DNA of 64,000 nucleotides from Planococcus soli (GTDB lineage Bacteria > Bacillota > Bacilli > Bacillales_A > Planococcaceae): NCBI RefSeq assembly GCF_016881065.1, contig NZ_WXYN01000051.1:682001-746000 (forward strand). Reading direction: 5' to 3'. The notes under the pieces were generated by a model. The model made no database searches. It was given only the letters and a program-made list of their open reading frames with translations, and had not been told where the DNA came from. This document shows positions 43,729 to 51,181 of this stretch, piece by piece. Both the position numbers and the translations under genes were made by a program. Position 1 is the stretch's first letter; each line of letters begins with the position of its first letter.

Positions 43729-43974
43729 ATGGGGAGTCTTTTATTGATTTTGATTATTGCCGTGGCGATTTTTGTGGGAGTTGCGTCCAAGAAATATTAC
43801 GATAAGCCGTACATTGTGAATTTTGGCATCGCTCTTATGATGGCTCTATTGGTTATCCAGACATTCCAAATGACACCGATTGGCGGGCTTGGCTATGCGG
43901 CAATCGCTTTGTGTTCGGTTGCGTTTGTATTTCAGTTGGTGTTGGGTATTAAAAACATGAAAACAGTATCATAA
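43729..43974 (+). CDS. Small membrane protein, YczI/DUF3953-like
   Basis: An 81-residue protein with three hydrophobic segments (LLLILIIAVAIFVGVA, IVNFGIALMMALLVIQTF, LGYAAIALCSVAFVFQLVLG), in the pattern of YczI. Starts behind GGTGAGGGAG. Its function is unknown. A hairpin terminator follows immediately. Confidence 0.75.
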   Translation: MGSLLLILIIAVAIFVGVASKKYYDKPYIVNFGIALMMALLVIQTFQMTPIGGLGYAAIALCSVAFVFQLVLGIKNMKTVS

Positions 43975-43980
43975 GCAAAG

Positions 43981-44017
43981 AAAAACAAGCCACTAATTAA
44001 TTTAGTGGCTTGTTTTT
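43981..44017. terminator. Bidirectional terminator
   Basis: AAAAACAAGCCACTAA pairs perfectly with TTAGTGGCTTGTTTTT around a 5-base loop; it separates converging genes. Confidence 0.88.
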
Positions 44018-44038
44018 CATAGCATGTAATTAAGATGG

Positions 44039-44683
44039 TTAAAGTTGATTAAGTGCATCCTCTATATTGTCATCACCTGATACAATTTCAAAAGTCTTAT
44101 TGAAGACATGTTCATTTGCAAGAGAATGAAACAGCACACGTGCCACATCTTCACGTGGAATTTCACCGGAATCGAGATTCTCAGTTGCTAAAATCTTGCC
44201 AGTCCCCGAATCGTTGGTCAACAAGCCAGGCCGGATAATCGTATAGACCAAGCCACTGGCCCGCAAAATGTTATCAGCGTGGTGCTTGGCGACATAATAA
44301 TAGGCCATGTCTTCTTTCCACATTTCCCTTTTATCGGCATTGATGGCACTGATCATTAGAAAGCGTTCAGTTCCGGTTTGTTCAGCTGCTTCAATGGTTT
44401 TTGCTGCACCATCCAAATCAATAAGCAACGTTTTATCAGCACCTGTCGCACCGCCGCTGCCGGCTGCAAATACGACGGCATCGCAGTCTGCCATGGCATC
44501 TGCAATTTCCTCGACACTGCCTTCTAGGCTTGTCAAAACCGATTCGACGCCTAAACCATTGAAAAAACTGATTTGCTCTTCTTTGCGGATCATCGCTTTT
44601 GGTGTATGGTCTTCGCTGTCTGCCAGCATTTTTACAAAATGACGTCCAATTTGTCCATTTGCCCCTACTACCAACACTTTCAT
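44039..44683 (-). CDS. NAD(P)-binding oxidoreductase, YhfK-like atypical SDR
   Basis: A 214-residue atypical SDR. The nucleotide-binding motif is VLVVGANGQIGRHFVKML, followed by DAVVFAAGSGG and YTIIRPGLLTN. The YxxxK site appears as YYVAKHHAD. It resembles B. subtilis YhfK/YwnB. Substrate unknown. ATG 44683 has GGGGCTGATTGGG before it. Confidence 0.87.
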   Translation of the reverse strand: MKVLVVGANGQIGRHFVKMLADSEDHTPKAMIRKEEQISFFNGLGVESVLTSLEGSVEEIADAMADCDAVVFAAGSGGATGADKTLLIDLDGAAKTIEAAEQTGTERFLMISAINADKREMWKEDMAYYYVAKHHADNILRASGLVYTIIRPGLLTNDSGTGKILATENLDSGEIPREDVARVLFHSLANEHVFNKTFEIVSGDDNIEDALNQL

Positions 44684-44876
44684 CCCAATCAGCCCCTCAT
44701 ATTTTTTCTGTTCTTACCCATCATATACCCTGAGAAGCCCATTTCAAGCCCGGCCCTTCTTTGTTTATTCTGAAAAATGACAATTAGGAGAAAAGGGGAC
44801 TATATTCTCAAGTTAAGTTTAGTATAATGGTAGATATCTTAATGATTTTACTGCAACCGATTCTAGGAGGAACAAA

Positions 44877-45083
44877 ATGGACCAGCTAAGCGAAACTAAG
44901 ACGATGAGCCACACTAAAACGACAGCAAGAAAAGAAACACCGCCTGATTTTTCGCAATTCAAAGGCGAAAGATTGGATAAGGAGCCGAGCCGTATTCTTG
45001 AATTGCTGGGCTATCTGGTTTGGTTCTGTGCCGGAGCCGGAATATTACTGGCCATGATTTATTCACTATTTTATTTTGTTTAA
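44877..45083 (+). CDS. Small single-pass membrane protein (68 aa)
   Basis: A charged N-terminal half (about 45 residues, rich in Lys, Thr and Glu) precedes one C-terminal helix (LGYLVWFCAGAGILLAMIYS). This tail-anchored layout places the bulk in the cytosol. ATG follows TAGGAGGAAC. No family recognised. The next gene begins 20 bases later, so they may be co-transcribed. Confidence 0.75.
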   Translation: MDQLSETKTMSHTKTTARKETPPDFSQFKGERLDKEPSRILELLGYLVWFCAGAGILLAMIYSLFYFV

Positions 45084-45103
45084 ACTAAAAGGGGGACTTA
45101 TGG

Positions 45104-46114
45104 ATGATTCGTTATCCTGCTACTACCTTTAAAACAATTGGCATAACCGCTCCATCTTCAGGAGTGGGTACCGAACAGCACAGTGTATTGGAACAGGCGA
45201 TTGCCCGTCAAGAGCAGAACGGTTTCAATATAGTGGCAGGTGAAACAGCTTGGACGCAGGAATTTGCCAAGTCAGCTCCTGCTAAAAAACGTGCGGATGA
45301 ATTTATGGAAATGATGAACAATCCGGAAATCGATGTAATTATTCCTCCTTGGGGCGGCGAATTGCTTATTGAAACCTTGGAGTACATGGATTTTACGAAG
45401 ATGCAGCCTAAATGGGTGCTTGGGTATTCGGATCTCAGTGTTTTGTTGTTTGCCATTACCTTAAAAACGGGAATTGCCACAGCACATGGCACCAATATCG
45501 TGGACTTGCGCGGCGAAAAAAGCGATGAAACGACCGGACGCTGGCTATCGGTATTAAAAACGGCCGCAGGCGAAACGGTTGCCCAACAGTCGTCATCACT
45601 TTATCAGAAAGAATGGAACCATTTGGATCCGTCGCCAGTAGTTTTTCATTTAACGGAGCCGACCAGCTGGAAAACCGTTTCGGGATCAGCAGAAACTTTC
45701 TCGGGACGCCTTTTGGGCGGATGCATAGACGTGATTCGAAACTTGACCGGAACACCCTTCGGTGACGTACAGGCATTCCGGGATCAGCACATTCCCGGTG
45801 AACAGGTCATCTGGTACTTGGAAAATTGCGAAATGTCTGTTGCAGATCTGAAAAGGTCGCTGACAGGAATGAAATATGCAGGCTGGTTCGAAAATTGTTC
45901 CGGCATAGTCTTCGGTCGAAGTGCGGCGAACAATCCGGTCGAGGGCTATACGGTTGAACGGATGTATCAGGATTTGGCTGAAGATTTAAATCTTCCGATC
46001 GCTTATGATATTGATCTAGGGCATGTGCCGCCGCAGATTACATTTGTCAATGGTGCTTATGCGGAAATACAGGTTGCAGATGGCAAAGGAACCGTCATTC
46101 AGGAATTCAAATAA
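45104..46114 (+). CDS. S66 family peptidase, MccF/LD-carboxypeptidase-like
   Basis: A 336-residue serine peptidase. The Ser-Glu-His triad region is seen as VLGYSDLSVLL (Ser), WYLENCEMS (Glu) and DIDLGHVPPQIT (His). Members include LD-carboxypeptidase (murein tetrapeptide recycling) and MccF (self-immunity against microcin C); sequence length and the C-terminal half point to the MccF side. No microcin genes are present. ATG 45104 follows AGGGGGAC; an out-of-frame ATG overlaps it. Confidence 0.87.
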   Translation: MIRYPATTFKTIGITAPSSGVGTEQHSVLEQAIARQEQNGFNIVAGETAWTQEFAKSAPAKKRADEFMEMMNNPEIDVIIPPWGGELLIETLEYMDFTKMQPKWVLGYSDLSVLLFAITLKTGIATAHGTNIVDLRGEKSDETTGRWLSVLKTAAGETVAQQSSSLYQKEWNHLDPSPVVFHLTEPTSWKTVSGSAETFSGRLLGGCIDVIRNLTGTPFGDVQAFRDQHIPGEQVIWYLENCEMSVADLKRSLTGMKYAGWFENCSGIVFGRSAANNPVEGYTVERMYQDLAEDLNLPIAYDIDLGHVPPQITFVNGAYAEIQVADGKGTVIQEFK

Positions 46115-46129
46115 AAAGGATGTCTGCTC

Positions 46130-46627
46130 ATGGAGATTCGAAAGTTGGACGTTAAAGATGCACAGGTTTATTACGATTTGCGCATCGAAGCGCTAAAGGA
46201 CAGTCCTGACGCATTCGCCACGAGACTGGAAGATGCCATCAAAAGACCAGTGGACAAAACGGCGAAAAACTTAGCGCTGAAACATGCCGCCACGTTTGGC
46301 GCTTTTAAAGACGGCAACCTGCTCGGCAATGTAACGCTTGTCCGCAATACAGCACCCAAGCTGGATCACCGGGCATCTGTCGTAGCAGTTTACGTGACGC
46401 CAAGTGCCAGAGACAATGGACTGGCCGGCCGGTTGATGAAAGAACTGCTTCAATATGCCTCAAACTGGCAAGGACTGGAACGATTGGATTTAATGGTAGC
46501 CAGTAAAAATCTGCCAGCCATCGCGCTTTACGAACAACTGGGTTTTGAAAAATACGGAACGGAAATAAATTCTATGAAAACACCAGAAAAATACATTGAT
46601 GAAAATTTAATGGTGAAATTTCTTTAG
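46130..46627 (+). CDS. GNAT family N-acetyltransferase
   Basis: A 165-residue acetyltransferase: EIRKLDVKDAQVYYDLRIEA at the N-terminus, VYVTPSARDNGLAGRLMKEL as the acetyl-CoA loop, and NLPAIALYEQLGFEKYG. The loop has NGLAGRL in place of the usual Q/RxxGxG/A pattern, which is still compatible. It lies 15 bases behind the S66 peptidase, so probably one operon. In microcin C resistance MccE is also a GNAT enzyme, which makes the pair interesting, but the similarity is general. Confidence 0.87.
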   Translation: MEIRKLDVKDAQVYYDLRIEALKDSPDAFATRLEDAIKRPVDKTAKNLALKHAATFGAFKDGNLLGNVTLVRNTAPKLDHRASVVAVYVTPSARDNGLAGRLMKELLQYASNWQGLERLDLMVASKNLPAIALYEQLGFEKYGTEINSMKTPEKYIDENLMVKFL

Positions 46628-46641
46628 CATCAGTTTAAGAA

Positions 46642-46675
46642 AAAAGGTGTATTGGATGGCTCCAATACACCTTTT
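46642..46675. terminator. Bidirectional terminator
   Basis: AAAAGGTGTATTGGA and its perfect complement with a 4-base loop, A and T runs on both sides, between converging genes. Confidence 0.88.
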
Positions 46676-46676
46676 G

Positions 46677-47687
46677 TTATTCATTCAATTTATAGAGGTG
46701 GTCGTCTCCATCTGCAGGCGTTCCGCGCCCATCTGTGTTATTGGTGATAAAATAGAGAGAGTCGCCATCTGAAAAGACATCCCGTACGCGGCCGAAGCCT
46801 TCGATCGATTCCAGCACTTCGGCATTTTCAGGATCCAGTACTTTAATAGCGGTTCCGCGAAGTGCCGCCACGTATAGAGAGCCGTCATGCATGTCAATAC
46901 CGCTCGGAGCCCAGGTATCGTCAGGACCGGTAGTGAAGAACGGCGATTCCATGCCTTCTTCGGACTCATCGCCTTCAATGGTTGGCCAGCCATAATTATG
47001 GCTCTCTTCTATAATATTGATTTCATCATTAGCAGATTGGCCGTGCTCGGATGCATACATGGTGTCTCCATCCCAGGCAATGCCCTGCGGATTGCGGTGT
47101 CCGTGTGAAAAAATTTCAAATTCATTGGAGCTGTTGAGCTTTAGGATTTTGCCGTTGACCGAACCTAAATCCTGTGCAAGATCGGGTGTAGAAGCGTCCC
47201 CGATGGTTGCAAAGAGGGTGCCTTCTGCATCCAGTTCCAGGCGTCCGCCATGATGGACGTTGCCTGTTGGGATTCCTTCAAGCAAAACATCGTTTTCCTG
47301 CCATCGCCCATCTTCCAAAACGAGCGAGACAATTTTGTTGTAATCATTGCCTTCACTTTCGTAGACATAGTATCCATAGGCTTCCTGGCTTTCTTCAAAA
47401 TCCTGCTTTAACACAAAGCCTAAAAACCCGGCTTCAGAAGCACCGGAAAGTGCATCGGAAAAATTGACTTCTTGGCGTGTCAAAGTTCCCTCTTCATCTA
47501 TGTAGGCAACTTGTCCCGTACGCTCTGAAATATAGAACTCATCGCCCGTTTTATTGATTGCCCAAGGCGCATCAAGCCCTGTCGCAATCGCTTCAAAAGG
47601 CGCAGTTGCTTCGTCTGGATTTGGTGCAGCATTGTTGCAGCCTGCCAGCAGCAATAGTGAAAATGAGGGGATTAGTATTTTTTTCAC
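46677..47687 (-). CDS. PQQ-type sugar dehydrogenase-like lipoprotein
   Basis: A 336-residue extracellular lipoprotein. Signal peptide ILIPSFSLLLLAGC ends with a lipobox at Cys16. The rest is a beta-propeller of the glucose/sorbosone dehydrogenase family: LDAPWAINKTGDEFYISERT, NVHHGGRLELDAEGTLFATI, SHGHRNPQGIAWDGDTMYAS and HNYGWPTIEGDES. The active-site His in VHHGGRL is kept. Whether it binds PQQ is not known for Bacillales members. The start has AGGAGG upstream. It is strongly acidic like many secreted proteins. Confidence 0.9.
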   Translation of the reverse strand: MKKILIPSFSLLLLAGCNNAAPNPDEATAPFEAIATGLDAPWAINKTGDEFYISERTGQVAYIDEEGTLTRQEVNFSDALSGASEAGFLGFVLKQDFEESQEAYGYYVYESEGNDYNKIVSLVLEDGRWQENDVLLEGIPTGNVHHGGRLELDAEGTLFATIGDASTPDLAQDLGSVNGKILKLNSSNEFEIFSHGHRNPQGIAWDGDTMYASEHGQSANDEINIIEESHNYGWPTIEGDESEEGMESPFFTTGPDDTWAPSGIDMHDGSLYVAALRGTAIKVLDPENAEVLESIEGFGRVRDVFSDGDSLYFITNNTDGRGTPADGDDHLYKLNE

Positions 47688-47762
47688 GAGAAAACCTCCT
47701 TTTTTCCATCTTAATAGAATCGTTGACCAATAGGAAATATTACAGATAAAGGAGGTGATTCC

Positions 47763-47885
47763 ATGCCGTTGCTAAAAGACGTCAAGGAAACAGAAGAAAT
47801 ACGCAAAAAGAAAAACCTGATCCGCATCATGACCTGGGTAATCGTTGCCATCGCGCTGGTACTTGTTTGGTATTTTACCAAATAA
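47763..47885 (+). CDS. Very small membrane protein (40 aa)
   Basis: MPLLKDVKETEEIRKKKNL leads into one helix (IMTWVIVAIALVLVWYF). The ribosome site AAGGAGGTGATTCC just before the ATG matches the 16S 3' end perfectly, which argues strongly for a real gene. Basic residues before the helix suggest the N-terminus stays inside. No family recognised. A strong terminator follows 80 bases later. Confidence 0.75.
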   Translation: MPLLKDVKETEEIRKKKNLIRIMTWVIVAIALVLVWYFTK

Positions 47886-47964
47886 AAAGTTTAGCCGGTT
47901 TAGATGAGCTGAACTGATCACCGTTGACAGCAAATGTTCGGGAATAAATCGTTTACAAACAAAA

Positions 47965-48011
47965 GAGGACCCCAGCAAGACTCAAATCGTTCGAGTCCTG
48001 CTGGGGTCCTC
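47965..48011. terminator. Long hairpin terminator
   Basis: GAGGACCCCAGCA-GACTC pairs with GAGTC-TGCTGGGGTCCTC around an AAATCGTTC loop with a small bulge. It serves the 40-aa gene and the converging gene at 48018. Confidence 0.82.
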
Positions 48012-48017
48012 ATTCTT

Positions 48018-48332
48018 TTAAGCTGGTATTTTTTTCGTCTGAATAATTTCAGCGATCACGATTCCTAAAGTAACACCAATCATCACATTAATGATCAGCG
48101 GGCTTAAAAATTCGTCGCGGAAAATGGTTGCGACGGTCAGTATGTAAAATGCTGCCTGTGTGATTTTAGCGATGCGCGGAACTCCGTCTTTCGGATAGCG
48201 CAGGCGTGCCATCTGAAAGACCAAAAATGCCAGAAGCAATGCCAGGTAATGCGGCCAAGCCATGCTGGTGACCACATTATTGACGATGGCAAATACCAGC
48301 AATGGAATAAAATAAAACAACAGCGATTTCAC
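48018..48332 (-). CDS. Small membrane protein (104 aa)
   Basis: Predicted helices: LLFYFIPLLVFAIVNNVV, WPHYLALLLAFLVFQMA, ITQAAFYILTVATIF and the C-terminal LIINVMIGVTLGIVIAEII. ATG follows GAGGCTCC poorly; start taken from the first ATG with a fitting N-terminal helix. No family is recognised. It lies 19 bases downstream of another membrane gene, likely one unit. Confidence 0.7.
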   Translation of the reverse strand: MKSLLFYFIPLLVFAIVNNVVTSMAWPHYLALLLAFLVFQMARLRYPKDGVPRIAKITQAAFYILTVATIFRDEFLSPLIINVMIGVTLGIVIAEIIQTKKIPA

Positions 48333-48351
48333 GATAGGAGCCTCTTTTCAA

Positions 48352-48561
48352 TTATTTTTTCGTGTTGTTCTGCTGTTTGCGGGAAACCAGCAAATACAGA
48401 TTATAAACGGAGAAAATCAGTGCGACGGTAACAATAACCACCGAAACGACCGGGTAGACAGAGGCTCCGTCTTGCATGATTTCAACAATTCGCGTATAAA
48501 TGATCCACGGTCCGACGACCAAAATAAAGATATCGAGTGCAGTACCAAGTTTAGTTCTCAT
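48352..48561 (-). CDS. Small membrane protein (69 aa)
   Basis: Two helices (LDIFILVVGPWIIYTRIVEI and VVSVVIVTVALIFSVYNLYL) followed by a basic tail. It begins behind GGAGGAACCTA, reading leftwards. No family recognised; paired with the gene at 48018. Confidence 0.7.
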   Translation of the reverse strand: MRTKLGTALDIFILVVGPWIIYTRIVEIMQDGASVYPVVSVVIVTVALIFSVYNLYLLVSRKQQNNTKK

Positions 48562-48630
48562 TAGGTTCCTCCAATAAAAGATAGTACCTTAATCTTATCA
48601 GACTTTCCCCGCAGCGTATGCATGGAAACA

Positions 48631-48663
48631 AAAACAGCCGCCTATAAAAAACAGGCGGCTGCC
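48631..48663 (-). terminator. Terminator of the RNase H-like gene
   Basis: AGCCGCCT and AGGCGGCT form an 8-bp stem, followed on the minus strand by TTTTTG. Confidence 0.75.
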
Positions 48664-48677
48664 ACAGATTGGACAGA

Positions 48678-49067
48678 TTATTTATGTTTGCGCAGCTCGG
48701 TTCTTGCCAAAGCGTCTGCAGCCCGGTTTTGGGAGTCTGGAATCCACTTGATAAAGCAGAAATCAAACAGGTCGCCGAGTTCCAGCGCTCTTGCCAGCAA
48801 TGGTTTGAACTTTGGATTTTTGATCGCTCCTCTTTCAAAAGCGTCCACTGTCACTTGGGAATCGGACTTGATCGACACCATGCCAGACGATAAGCCCGAT
48901 GCAAGCTCCAGCCCTTTTACAAGCGCGGTAAATTCTGCCGTATGATTGTCCATTTCCCCCACATATTCGCTCCATTGGATCGAGTGGCCTTCGCCGCGGA
49001 TAAAAACGCCGACTGCACTGACTTGAGGGGTTCCGGCAGTTGCCGCATCCACGAACACTTCCAACAT
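48678..49067 (-). CDS. RNase HI-like protein (YpeP type)
   Basis: A 129-residue RNase H-fold protein. The four acidic positions are visible: VFVDAAT (Asp7), HTAEFTAL (Glu), IKSDSQV (Asp) and AADALAR (Asp), so catalytic cleavage of RNA in RNA:DNA hybrids is plausible, although the Gly-rich strand 1-2 region is shorter than in RnhA. Order relative to the queuosine-precursor transporter matches ypeP-ypdP in B. subtilis. The start lies 8 bases after the transporter stop, so they share the preQ1-controlled transcript. Confidence 0.85.
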   Translation of the reverse strand: MLEVFVDAATAGTPQVSAVGVFIRGEGHSIQWSEYVGEMDNHTAEFTALVKGLELASGLSSGMVSIKSDSQVTVDAFERGAIKNPKFKPLLARALELGDLFDFCFIKWIPDSQNRAADALARTELRKHK

Positions 49068-49075
49068 GAAATCAC

Positions 49076-49759
49076 CTACTTTTCGTCAATGGGTTTGATC
49101 CGTTTTGCAAGATAGCCGAACGGCGTATCCAAAACAGAGACAATAAACTTCAGCACATAGGTCGAGATGAAGATTTGAAGCCATACATCAAATGGGAAGA
49201 CACCCCAGAAAGCGATGGAAGTAAAAATAAGCGTATCCAAAAGCTGGCTGATCAATGTCGAACCATTGTTGCGGATCCAGAACTGGCTGTCTTTTGGAAA
49301 CATTTTGCGCAGCGCACTGAAGATTACGACGTCCAGATGCTGGCTGGCAAGGTAAGCGACCATGCTGCCGATGGCGATTTGTGGAATCAATCCGAAAATC
49401 GTCTCCAGCGAGCCTTGTGCAAAATCACTTTCAGCCGGTACAAATTTCAGTCCGAACTGCATGACCAAAACCATGATAAGCAAGGAAGAAAAGCCGAGCC
49501 ACACTGCTTTTTTTGCCTCTTTCTTGCCATATTTTTCATTCAGGATATCGGTTGCCAGAAATGTCGAGGCATACAGGCTATTGCCCAATGTAGCTGTTAA
49601 GCCGATAATCTCAATGGTCTTGGTCACTTGGATGTTGGCCAAAATCGTTGAAATGGCCACCCAGGCAAACAAGCCGGTCTTTCCAAAAAACTTATACATG
49701 ATCAATAACAGTACAAAATTGAACAAGGCAAAGCCAAGTCCCCAAAATTCATTAAACAA
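49076..49759 (-). CDS. Queuosine precursor transporter (VUT/YhhQ family, YpdP-like)
   Basis: A 227-residue membrane protein of about six helices belonging to the queuosine-precursor transporter family; parts such as ASTFLATDILNEKYGKKEA and IRNNGSTLISQLLDTLIFT are diagnostic. It imports preQ0/preQ1 or queuine for tRNA modification. The TTG start at 49759 is 7 bases behind GGAGG. That ribosome site overlaps the 3' end of a preQ1-I aptamer, so translation should fall when preQ1 is plentiful. This confirms the substrate class. Confidence 0.92.
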   Translation of the reverse strand: MFNEFWGLGFALFNFVLLLIMYKFFGKTGLFAWVAISTILANIQVTKTIEIIGLTATLGNSLYASTFLATDILNEKYGKKEAKKAVWLGFSSLLIMVLVMQFGLKFVPAESDFAQGSLETIFGLIPQIAIGSMVAYLASQHLDVVIFSALRKMFPKDSQFWIRNNGSTLISQLLDTLIFTSIAFWGVFPFDVWLQIFISTYVLKFIVSVLDTPFGYLAKRIKPIDEK

Positions 49760-49767
49760 AAAACTTC

Positions 49768-49806
49768 CTCCTTAGTTTTGGTAGAGCGGGAATTTGCGAA
49801 CCGCTT
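49768..49806 (-). promoter_or_regulatory. PreQ1-I riboswitch
   Basis: On the minus strand AGCGG-TTCGCAAATTC-CCGCT forms P1 and loop, then CTACCAAAACTAAGGAG carries the A-rich segment and the conserved CTAAGG. The 3' CUAAGG (complement of 49770-49775) would pair with the loop in the pseudoknot and is part of AAGGAGG. The aptamer thus hides the ribosome site when ligand is bound. A promoter TTGTTT-N17-TATACT lies about 40 bases upstream. Confidence 0.9.
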
Positions 49807-49904
49807 GGTCCTCTAAAATATCCTCAGTTAGTATAACTATTGTTGGAATAAAAAACAAATGCGTAGTAGAATGAAGAAATGACGATTTGCTAAGAGGTGA
49901 CAAA

Positions 49905-50105
49905 GTGAAAAAAGTTTCCATTATCAATGAAATTGACGAAATGCTGACTACGTATTGTGATGGCTGCTTTGTGCGGACCCAACTTCGCAAAGATGAAGGG
50001 AAAACTGCCGCCCACAGATTTTGCATCAGCAGCTGTACAGTCGGCACCCAATTGCAATTCCTTGGAAATGAGCTCAACAAAGTCGGAACCGGCGATAAAC
50101 AATAA
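49905..50105 (+). CDS. Small zinc-finger protein (zf-C2HCIx2C type)
   Basis: A 66-residue protein with YCDGCFVRTQLRKDEGKTAA then HRFCISSCTVGTQLQFLG, that is C-x2-C...H-x2-C-x3-C, the pattern of the small Bacillales zinc-finger family PF10782. Function unknown. GTG 49905 follows GAGGTGACAAA. It diverges from the riboswitch-controlled transporter. Confidence 0.85.
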   Translation: MKKVSIINEIDEMLTTYCDGCFVRTQLRKDEGKTAAHRFCISSCTVGTQLQFLGNELNKVGTGDKQ

Positions 50106-50127
50106 ACTGTTTTTCTTCTTCAATACA

Positions 50128-50162
50128 AAAAGCAGGAACGGAATTTCCGTCCCTGCTTTTTT
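50128..50162. terminator. Bidirectional terminator
   Basis: AAAAAGCAGG-ACGGA pairs with TCCGT-CCTGCTTTTT around ATTT; it lies between the converging zinc-finger and cold-shock genes. Confidence 0.85.
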
Positions 50163-50170
50163 CTATTGTT

Positions 50171-50380
50171 TTACTCTGAATCGATCTGAATAACATTTGC
50201 TGCCTGTGGTCCGCGGTTGCCGTCAATAATATCGAATGACACGGTCTTGCCCTCGGCCAATGTCTTAAACCCATCGCCCTGGATCCCTGTAAAATGGACA
50301 AATACATCATCACCATCATTATACTCAATAAATCCGTAGCCTTTTTCTGAGTTAAACCATTTCACTGTTCCCTGGTGCAT
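50171..50380 (-). CDS. csp: Cold shock protein
   Basis: A 69-residue OB-fold protein with both RNA-binding motifs: KGYGFIEY (RNP1) and DVFVHF (RNP2), starting [17 protein letters not shown]. Acts as an RNA chaperone. The ATG at 50380 follows GGGGGAACTCGC. The gene corresponds in position to cspD of B. subtilis. A ~55-base leader separates start point and ATG. Confidence 0.95.
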   Translation of the reverse strand: MHQGTVKWFNSEKGYGFIEYNDGDDVFVHFTGIQGDGFKTLAEGKTVSFDIIDGNRGPQAANVIQIDSE

Positions 50381-50442
50381 GCGAGTTCCCCCTATTATTG
50401 AGTATGCCATGGACCTATAGACGCCATGTTATGGATGGCTAT

Positions 50443-50471
50443 ACTATACATGAAGCCTATGGAAACGTCAA
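50443..50471 (-). promoter_or_regulatory. Promoter of the cold shock gene
   Basis: TTGACG (complement of 50466-50471) and TATAGT (complement of 50443-50448) with 17 bases between. Confidence 0.75.
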
Positions 50472-50545
50472 TAATCGCTGAGAATACAGGCATTGTGGAG
50501 TGATTTCAGGTTATAATAGAAGAAACAGGCGATAGGAGCGGAAGC

Positions 50546-51181
50546 ATGGAACTGGAAAAAATCAAGCAATGCAAAAATGAAGTACAGAAAATTTATGAGC
50601 AGTTTGATGCCAGCCACGATTGGCAGCATATTGAACGCGTCATGAAAAACGCCAAAACAATTCTTGAACAGGAAGCAGCAGATGCCTTCATTATCGAATT
50701 GGCGGTGTTGCTGCACGACGTCTCGGATGCGAAATACAAAAAGCCTGGGGAAGACCTGGAGCAGGAAATTTTGGATCGTCTGAAGCTTTCAACCCTACAG
50801 CGTCAGCAAATACAGGACGTCATTGCATCGGTTTCCTTTAAAGGGGGCAACGGCAAACGCGCGGAAAGCATCGAAGCGAAAATTGTGCAGGATGCAGACC
50901 GGCTGGATGCCATTGGGGCAATCGGCATCGCGCGTGCATTTGCCTACGGCGGAGCGAAGGGGCGGAAGCTCTACGATTGGAACGAAAAAGCCCGCACCGA
51001 GATGACAGAACAGGAATACCGGCAAGCACAGACAAGCAGTGTCACGCATTTTTACGAAAAACTTTTATTGCTTAAAGACCAAATGACTACGGAAACTGGT
51101 AAGCAGATGGCTGAAGAACGCCATGAATATATGCTATCCTTTTTAAAGCAACTACAAACAGAAACGGATGGGAATAAATGA
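50546..51181 (+). CDS. ypgQ: HD domain phosphohydrolase (YpgQ-like)
   Basis: A 211-residue HD-superfamily hydrolase. Metal ligands are visible: HDWQHIERV (first His/Asp region), LAVLLHDVSD (HD) and QDADRLDAIGAIGIAR (distal Asp). YpgQ of B. subtilis hydrolyses (deoxy)nucleoside triphosphates to pyrophosphate-type products; the same activity is inferred. Its stop overlaps the start of the ABC-F gene (ATGA), so they are coupled. Confidence 0.88.
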   Translation: MELEKIKQCKNEVQKIYEQFDASHDWQHIERVMKNAKTILEQEAADAFIIELAVLLHDVSDAKYKKPGEDLEQEILDRLKLSTLQRQQIQDVIASVSFKGGNGKRAESIEAKIVQDADRLDAIGAIGIARAFAYGGAKGRKLYDWNEKARTEMTEQEYRQAQTSSVTHFYEKLLLLKDQMTTETGKQMAEERHEYMLSFLKQLQTETDGNK

